Shown piece by piece: positions 36,079 through 47,305 of a DNA stretch of 64,000 nucleotides. This DNA comes from Durusdinium trenchii. Its lineage: Eukaryota; Sar; Dinophyceae; Suessiales; Symbiodiniaceae. Each line of letters starts with the position of its first letter. Position 1 is the stretch's first letter. The stretch lies in contig CAXAMN010001159.1 in assembly GCA_963970005.1 (NCBI GenBank), forward strand, positions 389,763-453,762. Direction: 5' to 3'. The position numbers and the translations under genes were made by a program. Below the pieces are notes generated by a model. That model made no database searches and had not been told where the DNA came from. It saw only the letters and a list, made by a program, of their open reading frames with translations.

Positions 36079-36754
36079 GTGCGCTTCGCAAAACGAATGT
36101 TGTGAAGGATTTCCCACCTCCTCGTCCACCTGTGTGGAGCCGTCAGCATCCGACGACGTCCAGTTGTCGTCCCGACAACTGGGCCCTCTTCCGGGCCATG
36201 CCATCTTACGTGTTTGGGCCATGCCCGCCCGTGAAGGACTGAAATAGGGCGGCATGAATGGCCCCGGCGCGGTGCGACCTATATAGACTTCCTTCTTCCA
36301 CGTCACGGTGCACCCGACTGGGCTCCAGTCGCCGTCCGACGCTCCGTTGACCGGTGGACTGCACCGTCGCACCGAACCGATCGAAGCTCCCGATTCCGTT
36401 CGATTCCGGGGGGAGGTTTCCGCGGTTCGCGAGGCAGGGCCGGGCTGTACACCGCAGGTCCGCGCCGAGTGACCCAAAAGTTGGGCACGAAAACAGCCAG
36501 CTGCCGAGAGAACAGGTTGTACACCTTGGTCCAAATGCTTTGCGCAAAAAGAGGCGAGGTGAGGCGGGGTGAGGTGCGCGCGCCGCGGAAGAGGATCCAT
36601 GATCTGTTCACGGAACGTTCAGTGTGCCAAAAATTACTGGCACTCCGGAAAAGGATGACTCCCTGTCTGAAGAAGGAGCCACCGGTCTCGCTATGACCAC
36701 CGTGTCTGCATCTGAGCACTGCGTTCGCGTTCGCGTCTTTTTCTCTCCAGCCAG

Positions 36755-36934
36755 GAAGTCGAAGCCGCGAAAATCGGGATACCAGGACTTGTACTGCAAG
36801 AGCGATTTCAAGATGACCCTGGCCACTGCGTGCTGCTGACAGGAGGGTGTGCAAGCAACGGTGTGGTCGAAACTACGCGAAGCAACCCTGGCACTGTTTG
36901 GGTGTGCCTTTCAATGGGGGAATCCCCCCACTGA
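36755..36934 (+). CDS. Candidate terminal exon, unknown product
   Basis: A long pyrimidine tract (CTTTTTCTCTCCAGCCAG) precedes G at 36755. The 59-codon frame to TGA reads EVEAAKIGIPGLVLQERFQD, DPGHCVLLTGGCASNGVVET and TTRSNPGTVWVCLSMGESPH. The composition is that of a folded protein and differs from the other frames. It carries no start codon, so it must be an exon. The last codons run into a short palindrome (GGGGAATCCCC), so the real end could be a donor upstream. Confidence 0.42.
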   Translation, partial: EVEAAKIGIPGLVLQERFQDDPGHCVLLTGGCASNGVVETTRSNPGTVWVCLSMGESPH

Positions 36935-37144
36935 GAAGGGGGAGTCGAAGGTCGGTCGTCCAGGTCGCTCAGACACACCCAGAAGGCCGCTCCGATGCTC
37001 CAAAGCCGAACCGCCAACGAACCGAACGGTTCGGGCGCCTGAACTGAACGCCTTCGACGCCTCCCCCCCAAGCGAGTTGTTCATGAACTGTTCAGTTTTG
37101 TGGAACTGGCAAATCGGATGCAGCTACAACTCTAAAGACCATAT

Positions 37145-37233
37145 AAGGACCACGGAAGCCACGGAAAGGGTGGTTTATGAACACCCTTGACTATGCATTT
37201 TCCGTCCAATAACAACCCCCTCCGTGGTCCTGG
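37145..37233. repeat. Family D-like element with own arm sequence
   Basis: AAGGACCACGGA and TCCGTGGTCCTGG form the ends; the inside has GGGTGGTTTATGAACACCC. Confidence 0.5.
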
Positions 37234-37976
37234 TAGTTACTTTTGTCTGTGCTTTGTTTCTTGAGATGATTTTCATTCGTTAAAGCCAATACTGGGCAAT
37301 GCCAACAGGTGGACTTGACCGGATTTTAAGAGACATGCCCAGGTCAACCCTGCCTCTGGTGTGACTGAAGAACAGCAGGAAAGGTACTGGAACCAGCGTT
37401 GACCCAGTTTGAGGATTCTGGGCACTCTGTGCCACAAGCTACACTCGAATGTTCAACGAGAAACATCTGCTCACTAAAGACCCAAGAGGCATTTGACAAT
37501 GTTTTTCGGATTGATGTCGTTTGAGGCTTTTTGAGGTGCCTAAGCATCCCAAACAGATCTAGCCTGAGTGGCACATGCTGTCAAAGATTGTCAAAGTATG
37601 TCAAATTGGAAGTTTGATACGAACTGCAGTACTTGGTATCTTGCCCCCCACCAAGCCTTCAAACTGCTCAGTGAAAATTTTAGAGGTCTATAAATAATCA
37701 CTGGGAAGATGAAGCCCCTCCTAGCCCTCACCATGAATCATCTGGGGGAAGGTGCCTAAGCCTATTGTTTCTGACTTTACAATAACCCTCCTGCAGATTA
37801 ACATGGGCCCTGAAAACTGCCGGGTTGTAAAGGAAAATGGTTCAATCATGTTCAATCCACATGTGTCAATTGTCAGATCCGTATATTAGTCTGATTAGTC
37901 TGCAGCAGCCTGAGTACATTCATCAAGCGGATGGAGAGTGTGATCTGGCACAATCCCAAGAAAGGTCCCAGACACT

Positions 37977-38070
37977 CCATGGGGACTGCCGATCAGGCCA
38001 GGGGTGGTTGACTGGGGGTCTGTCTGGGGCGGCAGTCCGACATGGCAGTCCCAAACAGATCGTGTCTGGG
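37977..38070. repeat. Family C element, both ends present
   Basis: CCCAGACACTCCATGGGGAC and CCCAAACAGATCGTGTCTGGG are inverted ends; GGGGCGGCAGTCC lies inside. Confidence 0.55.
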
Positions 38071-38254
38071 GCTGGTTTCTGTGGACCCCTATCTCTTATT
38101 TTAGATGGGCCCTCTCTCCAAACGGGGATGGCGCGGCCGCACGCGGTGAGCGCGGCACGCTGGACACCGGCGCCTGAGCCGTGTCCCCACGTCCCGGGGC
38201 AGCTCGGTGGCCGGTACCGTGGCGAGCGCCCCAAAGGCTGGGACCTGCGGAAGG

Positions 38255-38280
38255 AATGAAGGAAGGAAGGAAGGAAGGAA
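38255..38280. repeat. (GGAA)n microsatellite
   Basis: Six GGAA units ending in an A-rich stretch. Confidence 0.8.
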
Positions 38281-38436
38281 AACAACAATATATTAGGACA
38301 CTGATTTTAGATATGGATAGATTCGGATGATGTGTAAACAACAGGAACACAACCATGCTGCATTACATTTACCCAGCTTCTTCAGGAAGTGTGTTTGACA
38401 GTTAGGTCACTTTGATTCTGATTATCTCCCATGATT

Positions 38437-38560
38437 AGGGCCTTGTGGATGATCAGGATGGGCGAGGATGGTCAGGTTGCAGGCCTATCTGGAAAAAAAA
38501 CACGATAATCGTTTACCAACTGTTGCTGTTTCCTGGCTTACTAGCACATACCCTACACAC
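38437..38560. repeat. Family H element
   Basis: GGCCTTGTGGATGATCAGGA, CAGGCCTATCTGGAAAA and AATCGTTTACCAACTGTTGC. Confidence 0.45.
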
Positions 38561-39223
38561 TGTTTGAAGACGATCATCATACGGAATCACACGGGAAAAA
38601 AACACATTTCTTCTTGTTACCCTTGACTATCCTTGACCCACCTTTGTCTTCCTTTCTTCAAACATCTTCAAACCCAAACACTCCATGTATGGCTTACCGG
38701 ATACCGATCCGGGTGTGCCTCAAGCCTCGCGCGGATCGGGTGCACCTCCTCCGTCACGAAGGCCGTGGCCATGCTCCGCCGCGGCGCGCGTGAGCGCGCC
38801 GTGGCGCGGGCGCCCCAATGGATGAGGTTGGCCTCGGGTCTTCGGAACAAGGGACGAGCAGAAGGACTTGCCATCCCTTCTGCCTTCGAGAAAGGAAGAG
38901 GAGCCAGAAAGATCAAGAAAACGGGAAACCTTCCAAGCTCCTTGGAACCTATTATTTGTGGGGCAAGCTTTACTTATAGTCCTCTCCAGTTTTAAGCTTG
39001 GCCAAACACCGAACGAAGGTTTCTTATGCCGAGGCACCTTCCAAATCAGCACCTCGAAAAGCCAACCGGAAAAACGAGACAAAAGTCCCACGCGCGACGA
39101 GTCGGGGAAGTGGATGGCATGGGATCCTAGAAGCCCGGTCCTCTAGAGTGGCAGGGCCTGGGTTCACCACTTCCGTGGGATCCTGAGTCGGAGTTTAGGT
39201 ACAGCCCTATTTGGCTAATATAT

Positions 39224-39280
39224 ATCCTGGGAGTCAAAGACTATCAAACGAATAGTCTTTAGGTGACCCGAAAAAGGTAT
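39224..39280. repeat. Family G, left half only
   Basis: CCTGGGAGTCAAAGACTATC and ATAGTCTTTAGGTGACCCGA match the 27-kb copy; the right half is replaced by TA repeats. Confidence 0.55.
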
Positions 39281-39452
39281 ACCGGTATATATATATAGCT
39301 CTATAGGGTATATGTATTTTATACCATCATGTGTGTGTGTGTCTTTGTTCTTTCTTAATTGCCTTATGAGACCCATAGAATTAGGTTGTGCCTACTTCGG
39401 AGATCTGAAGTCTACCACTTTCATTCACCCTTTTGTGCTTCTGTCTTTCAAG

Positions 39453-39703
39453 TGGATGTCATCTACCCAGGCACCTCTCCTGCTTGGCACATCAACGCTT
39501 CTCCTCCAGCCCGGCAGGGCAGCTCCTCCGCTTCGTCTCCGTTGGACGGCACCACATGCATACAACCGTCCTCTTCCGTGACCGGCACCAAGGGGATCCT
39601 CGAAACGACGCGCGGGTCTCGGCTCCCCGGTAGGACCGGACGCGCGAGGAGGCAAGGGACCATGCGGAGAACTAGGGCGACGATAGGGCCATGTGTGGGC
39701 TGA
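39453..39703 (+). CDS. Candidate terminal exon, unknown product
   Basis: Follows a pyrimidine-rich acceptor (CTTCTGTCTTTCAAG). The frame reads DVIYPGTSPAWHINASPPAR with almost only C- or G-ending codons, then turns Ser/Thr- and Arg-rich and stops at TGA. The acceptor is followed by T, which is unusual here. A minus-strand frame (39463-39708) is equally long, so the strand is uncertain. Confidence 0.3.
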
Positions 39704-40447
39704 AACAAGATGCGCAGCCCTACACATGTTTAGCAAACTGAATGGAAAAGGAACCAGGTGAAGTGGAGAATGCTCTGATTAAAACTGAGGATCCCTGGCG
39801 TTCAGGTAAACCATAGAAGCTGCACCGGCACCCCTTGTTAAAGTCACTGCTGCATTCTTGCAACAGCATTGTGGACGTTCATTCACTTCAAACCTCTTGA
39901 ACGGGTTGCCTTGACTATGGCTTTTTTGCAGGTGCCTTCCAGCCCAACGACTAGTCCAACGTTAATATCGTTATATTTAATTCCTGCCCTGTCTTCTCTC
40001 AGCACAAATCCACACGCTCAGCACAAGACTGCTAAAGCGCAAAGGAGAGTGCAGAGCAAGAAATTTGTGCTCAGGTCCAGCCCGCCACACAACAGAATAT
40101 GTTGTAAAACATGGGTGCGCAACAAAGCCCATCATGCAGGGGCCACCCACAAACAAATGAGGCCAACGGAAAAAGAACAAACACAATGCTTTGACAAGTC
40201 CAATCCCTTTTTCAGAAGCTTAAAGCTGTATACAAGTATGAACGCATAGAGAAGTCCCAGACGCGAAGCAAGCTTTTAAAATTTGCATTATAGCAAGGAA
40301 TCCAATCCGTGTTTCGCATGTTATTTCCGCGCTTTTGGGTCAAACACCTTTTCGGGTTCTTTTTGTTGGGCCGCGAAAAGGGCCGCGTCGGGCGGTCTTC
40401 AGCCAAAGGCTCCAAGTGGTGAGCATCCCCAAGCGTCCCTCTGCCGT

Positions 40448-40648
40448 ATGACACTCCCGATAGCTCTTGTCGCGATGCGCCTGGCCGAAGGCGTCTCCAG
40501 CGAAGGCGTCTCTGCCGTCTCGTTCGGCGTCGTCCGCGGAACTTGGGCGAAGAGCCCAAGCGAAGACCTCGGTGTGAACGCATGGCTCACGAAAAACGGT
40601 CGCGTTTTTGGTGTCGTCTTGTTGAACATCGGTAAAATGATGAAGTGA
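40448..40648 (+). CDS. Small open frame, unknown product
   Basis: ATG at 40448 opens 66 codons to TGA: MTLPIALVAMRLAEGVSSEG, VSAVSFGVVRGTWAKSPSED, LGVNAWLTKNGRVFGVVLLN. Codons are strongly G/C-ending and the short duplicated unit EGVS is encoded by a near-repeat (GGCGTCTCCAGCGAA / GGCGTCTCTGCC). The frame extends upstream without stop, so it could be an exon. A minus-strand frame covers the same DNA and would fit as a later exon of the 40.9-42.6 kb gene. Confidence 0.28.
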   Translation: MTLPIALVAMRLAEGVSSEGVSAVSFGVVRGTWAKSPSEDLGVNAWLTKNGRVFGVVLLNIGKMMK

Positions 40649-40699
40649 CTGAAGAGGTCCAAGATGGTCCAAGTCTATCTTAAGTCTTAAATGTGATCT

Positions 40700-40742
40700 T
40701 TGGTTGGAGGCCATTGCTATTAGGTTGGAGGCCATCGCTCTT
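40700..40742. repeat. Family E 21-bp tandem
   Basis: Two clean reverse units, GGTTGGAGGCCATTGCTATT and AGGTTGGAGGCCATCGCTCT, just below the last mapped exon of the 40.9-42.6 kb gene. Confidence 0.65.
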
Positions 40743-40940
40743 TTGCAATCACTTCTGGGCCGTGACAGTACAGCACCCAGAATTGGCTCCATGAGGTTGC
40801 AAACGAACGACCCTGAGAATTGACACATGTGATTGCAACCATGTTCGTCTGCAAAAAAAATGCGGTTTTGGGGGGCCCGTGATTGTCCATGTAAATCGGA
40901 GGGTTTTGCCCACTTGCATCATAGGGACTGAAAGGCTCAC

Positions 40941-42574
40941 CTGAACGTCTTTCTCCTCCTTCTCCAGCAAGGTGGCGACCAGTGGAAAAAGCTCACGAAG
41001 CATCCGCCAGGGCTCATCAAACATGAAAACAAAAACCTCACATCGGTGGCTTTGGCACACATGTGCCATGGGATCATGTGGGGGCCACGCTCCGGTGTTG
41101 AACCCAAGGAAAACGCCAGTCCTGGCGGGTACAAGTCCAAAAGTGAAGTGTCCAACATTGAGATCTGCAAGTTGTGGTCATCCACTATCAGGTTCCCTTC
41201 TTTTTGTCCTTCTGCGCCGTTCTCAGAATTCGAGAAGAGCAACCACGAACGAGTGACGTGGTCGAAGGTTCCCACCAGAAGGAAGGAGGCAAAGTGGACG
41301 GAGGCCCGAAGCGAATTCACCAAAAAGAGAAGTGATCCCCAAATATTGAGAGTGGTGCCAGGTCATGTCTGTAGGGGTCATGTAACATGTATATGCCACC
41401 GGGTCGGAAATCTAGTCGTGCTAATTTTTAGATAGTGGCACGGTTTCGTTTCTGGAAGGAGGTCTGTATGTAAACTAAGCATGTCCATGATATCGCTGAT
41501 GATGATTTCGGTGATGTTGCATCCACATCAACCGGTGTTGTGCGAAAACCAGCCGGACCTTGCACCTGACAAACCTGGCCCATGACCTACTCTCTAAGCT
41601 GTCTTTGAGGCACGCACCCCGGCATTCTCAGGGCATGCGTTCCCGGGATCACCAAAGCTGTGCTTTCCAAACCGAGTTGCAGGAGGAAAACCCAGGTGTT
41701 GGAATCTCTCCATGGCCAAAACGATGTCCTGCATCCCACTGAAAGACATGGGCAAACGGCAGTAGCCCATCTCTTGCAAATGTGCCTTTGGCACTGCTGG
41801 TGTCGGACACTGCATGGGCAGTGCCATTGGATCAACACCAATTTTCAACTGGTGCTGCACCAGCCCCTCCCAGAATTCAGCTTTTAACATCTCTTCAGTG
41901 GGTTGATGATAGAGTCGAAGCAAATTTCGATGTGCAGGGTGCTGCGATCCCTCAACTTCCGGCTCAGTGCAATCCAAAACCTCCGGAAGGCGATGGAGTG
42001 GCCCGTCCGCCGCGTGGCCGCGGGTGCACTCTTCTGCGGGACGAGGCCGTTGGGTCACTGAAGTAGTCCGCACGACCCGGACATGTGTAAGGATGGCTGT
42101 GCCATCTGGCCGCTCTTTCACATCAAAGCAGAAGGTCCAGCCAGGAGAATCTCTCATGCAGGACATTAACCTTAGACCAGGGTGGATGATCCTTCAACAT
42201 GCGGGGATGTACATAGGGAGACTGACTGGAACCAATGGGTTTTGGTCTATCCTTCTTCCAAGGGGTGGGAACGCCTGAAAGGTCACCCATGAGTCTTGTT
42301 GGCGTGGCTATTGGTCACTTCTACCAACACTCCAAATGGAGCAAGGCCACTTGAAAAGGTCGCCGCTGGCCGTTTCGGTCGTGCTCAAACACACCCAGTC
42401 TTCATCACGCAAAGAAATCGGACCGCTGCTGCAAAGGTGTTCCTTCGCATCTCCTTCCAAGAGCTCAGCTTCCAAATAGACCGTCTGCACCGAGCTCATT
42501 TCCAACATGCATCGGTAGGAAGCCTCTCCGGGGTAGCATGCCACACTGCCGGCTATAAGGAACGCTTTTACCAT
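40941..42574 (-). CDS. Multi-exon gene of unknown function
   Basis: I do not recognise the product. Exon 1 (42331-42574) starts with ATG (MVKAFLIAGSVACYPGEA...) and has clear coding composition. A 56-nt GT-AG intron (42275-42330) joins it to an exon reading SVPTPWKKDRPKPIGSSQ from 42274. Between about 42180 and 42130 the coding signal moves by one base into a frame that stays open to 41594 (GWTFCFDVKERPDGTAILTH, later EEMLKAEFWEGLVQHQLK). Either a tiny intron, a base error or gene decay explains the shift. A third exon, 40941-41164, reads VGHFTFGLVPARTGVFLGFN and ends ...LLEKEEKDVQ at a GTGAGC donor, so more exons should lie below 40.94 kb. No transmembrane segment or known catalytic motif was seen. 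Confidence 0.55.
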
Positions 42575-42879
42575 GAGACTCTTAGGGCCCTATTTATAAC
42601 TCTGACCAGTTCCACCAAAGACTAAAGGGTAGAATATGGGTAGACTGGACAGGCTGACCAGCTCTTTGCTCTCTTCTCTGATCAGCCTTTACTTTCTCTT
42701 CTATGTTTCCCTTCAAACCTATTATCTTTCCTTGCTCGTCAAACATTCTTTACCCCTTTTCCTTATAGACTCTATAGACAATATAGTATTCTTCGTTCTT
42801 GCTCCTTATGGACACGACTTTTCCACATCAAAAAGCGGACAAACCATGGAAAAAGTGAGAGGTTTGTTCCACATCTGTG

Positions 42880-42993
42880 GCACCTCATTGGCGGAGGACA
42901 GCTGCAAAGGCACGGGCTCATAGCGCCGCACCGTGTCACCGCTCGTGGCGGAGAGCAGCAACCAAGGCATGGGCGCCGAGTGTGGCGCCGGTG
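42880..42993. repeat. 57-bp imperfect tandem duplication
   Basis: GGCGGAG..CAGC..AAGGCA.GGGC recurs with a 57-bp offset (42890 and 42947). In plus both copies read WRR.A.KA.A.S.AP, so the duplication keeps a frame of 19 residues. Confidence 0.55.
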
Positions 42994-43775
42994 TGGCGCC
43001 GGGAGCTGATTGAAAGCGGATGTCTTTGGAGAACGGGGGCTAGGCTATGGCGATTCTTTTTGAGAAAGGGGGAATACTAAGTTAGACCGTAGTATGCCGT
43101 ACTAGTCACCGTTGACTAGCAGAAGTATAGCGAACGTCTCAGTTAAGAGGGGTAGAGTAAGTACTAGCTTGAGTAGCAGCAAGCAACGCAAACAAGCTCA
43201 TGCTTCTTTCATGCTTCCTCTTGCATGAGGTCTGATTCCCAGATCCTTAGGGGAACTTCACATGGATTGAGACCAGGGGTACGGTCGGGCAAAGGTTGGA
43301 AATGACAGTGTAGTGGTCCCCAAGTAGATAGAAACGATATCCAAATTATTCTTAGTGGGGATATACTTTTATTTTTGATGCTATCCATTTGGGGGTCTAT
43401 ATATACAAAAGCCAGTATGCCCATGTTCCACTGGCTGATGATAGTTCGTTGTCAATAATGATGAGCCAAGCTGGAACAGTTTGGACAAATAACTGAGAAT
43501 GCACCACGTATCCACACGCAGTGTACGCTTAAGGCTTAGTTGCCGTTCCACGGGCAGCACAACAGGAATTAAACAACACAATGACCACCTTGGTCGGTGA
43601 ACCAGGTCGACCATCTTGATTGACTTGACTGAAGTGTTGTCCCCATCCAATCGCCAGCGCGTTGTTGAACGACGATCGATGGGTGTTCACCGGCCAGCGC
43701 AGTGGCCGCGACAGAAGCAACACCGAAAAGAACACACCAAGACCGGCAGCGCTGAATAGCTATATATATACTAGT

Positions 43776-43862
43776 AAGAAGAAGCGCTACTAGGGGCTCC
43801 TGGCATCGCTACTAGGAGCAAGGGCGCTACGAACGGGGCTCCTGGCCTTACTACTAGTAACT
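43776..43862. repeat. Family F cluster, clearest copy
   Basis: AGGGGCTCCTGGCATCGCTA, GGGCGCTACGAACGGGGCTC and CTCCTGGCCTTACTACTAGT follow each other, flanked by ACTAGTAA motifs on both sides. Confidence 0.55.
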
Positions 43863-44781
43863 TAAAAGTACTAGGATGCCCGGATACCCATTGGCATATA
43901 CACGATTGCCAAGGCACAAAACGACCCTCTCCATTGAGAATCGCCTGCCGGCTAAGCATGTCTCAACATGAGGATGTTGTGGAATCTCAAGGTATGAGCC
44001 GTGTCCAACTACAGCCACATGAGATCTACCAAATCATGAAACTGGCCACTAAAGGGGCACCTGAAAACTTCCAACGTACGGCACCCACGATCCAACCCAG
44101 GCCCTAACATGACCAAACCAACAGAAAGGAAAACCACACACAAACACAAAGAACTGCGACTGGAAATGACCGTCCTACGGAGTCCTACTCAGTTCATGAA
44201 AGAAAACACACCTCCAATCTCGAGCTGCGGCGACCAGCCACTTCGCTCGGAGCGCAAGCACTGCGCGCCTGCCCCACGGCGGTGGGCGCCGAGCGCACCA
44301 GCCGTGTGCCGTCTCGCCAGGCGACGCGGCAACCGTCGCCCACACAGGCCACGCCTCAAGTCGAACGAGAAAGAGCGAGAAAGAACGAGCACGTTTTGTT
44401 CGTGTTTTGTGACAAAAAGAGTTTTGTGTGTGTGTGTTTGTTGTGTTGTTTGTTCATGCTTTTTCTATGGATTTTCTGTATGGTGTCGTGGTTCGTTTTT
44501 GATCGGATCTTGCTGTGGTTTTTCTTTTCAATGAAGGCCGAAAGTCGGCGGAACGTATTTTCAATGTTGTTGTCCTTAATGCAATCGTTTTCCAAAGTAA
44601 TGATACAGCTCTTGTCTAAAACATGTTAAACCTGTTCCATGATAATTGTTTAGCTTCTTTGTCGTTCTTGCTCCAAATCTAAGATCAAAGCCACAGCTTT
44701 CAGTCGCATGTGACATGTGTTTCATGTGCCAGAGGGTTGTGGCACAGCAACTAACTCCTCTCTCTATTCCTTCTTAAAAAA

Positions 44782-44890
44782 TATACTCTGGGAATCAAAG
44801 ACTATCAAAAGAATGGTCTTTAGCTGACCCGAAAAGGAATATGCTTTACTTCAGTGGGTCAAAATATAGTCATTGGACTTCTATAGGTCT
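44782..44890. repeat. Family G palindromic element
   Basis: CTCTGGGAATCAAAGACTAT, then CTGACCCGAAAAGGAATATG and ATAGTCATTGGACTTCTATA. Near full length. Confidence 0.6.
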
Positions 44891-45305
44891 TTTGTAAAGG
44901 AGAGAGCTGTCGCAGGAGTCACCAGACGGGGTGCCGAGCGAACGGAGGAAGTGGTGCCCCTGTCACATCCACTCAGCTGAATTAGGGACTCAACCCCTCC
45001 CCATGCGCTGTGACTGCGCTGTTTCCTTGGTCCTTTCCCTTCCGTGCCGCGCTGTCGCGACGCAGCGAGTCTCGGAGCGACCGGAGCGAACGGAGAGAAC
45101 GGCGGCCGAACAAAGTCGAAGAGAGTCCTGGTTCCTTTCTGGTCTGTGATCACAATTAATATATCGAATCAATATGAATGAAAATAATGATATATGTTAA
45201 TTGAACTTGTTGATTCAACTGGTCTTTCGCATTCCTTCTGCCATCCTTTGCCCTCAATGTGTGCAACACAGGAAGGGAAGAAACACATGTGCGAAAAACT
45301 TCAAT

Positions 45306-45476
45306 CTAAGCGCAGGCGTTCAATGCCTTCACCAAGTCACGCTGCATCGTGGCATCCCACACTGCGCCTGCGCTGCCGCTTTCTCTCACTGCTGAGGCCA
45401 ACAGCCCTAAAACCCTCAAAGCGCGAAGCTCAAAGTCAGCAGCGGCCACGTTCACTTTCCCCACCCCCAAACCCAC
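45306..45476 (-). CDS. Candidate terminal exon, helical, unknown product
   Basis: Begins in phase 0 after CACAG with G next and runs 56 codons to TAG. It reads VGLGVGKVNVAAADFELRAL, RVLGLLASAVRESGSAGAVW and DATMQRDLVKALNACA. The helix-rich style recalls PPR/OPR-type repeat proteins common in dinoflagellates, but that is only an impression. The same CAG/GTGGGT could instead be a donor on this strand, in which case this stretch is intronic. Confidence 0.33.
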   Translation of the reverse strand: MGLGVGKVNVAAADFELRALRVLGLLASAVRESGSAGAVWDATMQRDLVKALNACA

Positions 45477-46255
45477 CTGTGAGTGCTGCGGCATGTGCGC
45501 TTGCTCCCTCCCAGGTACGTGAGAGGAGCCCTGGCGTCGATCGTTTTGGAGCTGAACCGGGTGCGTCACGTGGGCTGTGATTGGTCGCCACCATGCCCGT
45601 CCCCAAGAGTCAGGGCCTGAGCTCCAAAGGAGAAACGCAAAAAAAACAGAAAAGAAACAGACCAGCAGCCATGGAGGTTAGGGGTGCGATGCTCATGGAG
45701 GTTAGGGGTGCCCATTATTCACTCTCTTGGGGATTAAACACCACCCCTTTGTGACTCTTGGTGTAAAGAAACAGTGTCATCATCTTTCGTTCAGTGAACT
45801 GGTGTCCGGACGCCAGCTGAACCGGTGCCTGCAACGGGCTCCAGCAAGATGTCTCGAACGGATGTCCTCTCGAAAGGCCAAGAGAGAGCAGCGCCAGTCA
45901 TTTGGATACAACTTGTACCACGTTTTCCCGCGGATCCTTCTGATCTTTTTCTGACACTTCTGATGTCTCCGTTCTATTCCTTCCCTCTTTTTCACATGGG
46001 ATATGCTGAAAGGTGGAGTGCTAGCTTCCAGTTAATCCGCTGGGCAAAGGCTTTGAAGCTACAAATCCAAGCCGAGCAAGGCGGGACCCTTCTCGCTTGG
46101 TCTGCCCCCAATCCAAGCATTTCAAGGGAAATTGGCCCTGCCTGGCAATGATCTCCTTGGCACCTCTTGGACCCAGAGCCACAAAAGGGAGGAGTTTCTC
46201 ATTTGCATGCTTGGATCTCAAATGAACCAACATGAAGCAACACCCAAAATTCATT

Positions 46256-46345
46256 GCCAGGACCCCCCTATCGGGGTGGCTCATGAAGAAACACCCCTTG
46301 ACACTCCCCTTGACCTGGACACACCTGGATCTTCCAACTCTGCAA
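46256..46345. repeat. Family D-like element
   Basis: GCCAGGACCCCCCTATCGGG at the left; ACACCCCTTGACACTCCCC and CCTGGACACACCTGGATC at the right. Confidence 0.4.
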
Positions 46346-46351
46346 ACATGT

Positions 46352-46411
46352 CTGCCGAACTTGGCTGGCTTTAAGAGATGAACAGGACCGGTCATTTGCC
46401 AAGTTCGGCAG
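46352..46411. repeat. Perfect 14-bp inverted repeat (hairpin)
   Basis: CTGCCGAACTTGGC (46352-46365) and its exact reverse complement (46398-46411) flank 32 bp. Related CTGCCGAACT...GGCT pieces lie near 57.86 kb. Confidence 0.7.
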
Positions 46412-47305
46412 AAGGTCGGTCTATCAGTTCGGGGCTACGAGGCTATGACTCTCCGTGATCTCCGCCCACCGACACTCACTGGACGATGAGTTCTCCGCCC
46501 GACCTCGCGCGGGACTTCAGGAAGGCGCCGTCCCGTTGTAAGCCCTCTCGAAACCTCGGGCGCGGCCGCTGGTGGAAGCGGTATATACGATACGATATAC
46601 GAGCCGAAAAAGCAGCCGGGACGGACGGAACCCAAAGGCCATGGCTTTTGTTCTCTAAGAGGATCCTATACAACCCCTAGACATGTTTGACAAATGGTCC
46701 TGGGGGAAGCCATACGTCAGTACGTCGAATGTTTGACATACGCATGTCTAGTGGCCGACCGGGATCCTTAGGTCGGTGGCTTCGCCAACGGCGCAGACGG
46801 GTGCGGTGGTTTTGGGGTGGCCCAAACACCTGCGCCATTGAGTTTGGGGGAAGACACTCTTGCGTCTTGGAAGAGATGAAGTGAGACACTCACTGAGTGG
46901 CGTGCGTATGTTGTTTGAGGTCTGATCTTCGGCGCCGTTCCAACTGCTGGGGGCATCACCGCGGCACAAAAGGTCTTTTGAAACTGCAGCGGCCAGGACG
47001 AACGATCAAATCCAGAGCAAACGTCGATGAGTCTATGATCAAAGCCGCCCTTGTCCAATGATGTCAATCAAAGACCACCAATCTTGGATGTTCTGGTCAA
47101 AATCTCTGCCAGACCATGCGGCATCTCCAGCGATGCCTCACACTTCACTGCTCTCGGTGAGAGTCGACGACATGTTCGCCTGGCGCGGCACTCTGCCTCA
47201 CTCTGCCTCCATCCTGTCTGGCGCTCGAGGTGTTCTCAGGTGGTTGAAGCACATCACTGCGGCAGCTATGCCTCTCGTGCTGCGAGACGTTCTGCTGAAA
47301 CTCGT

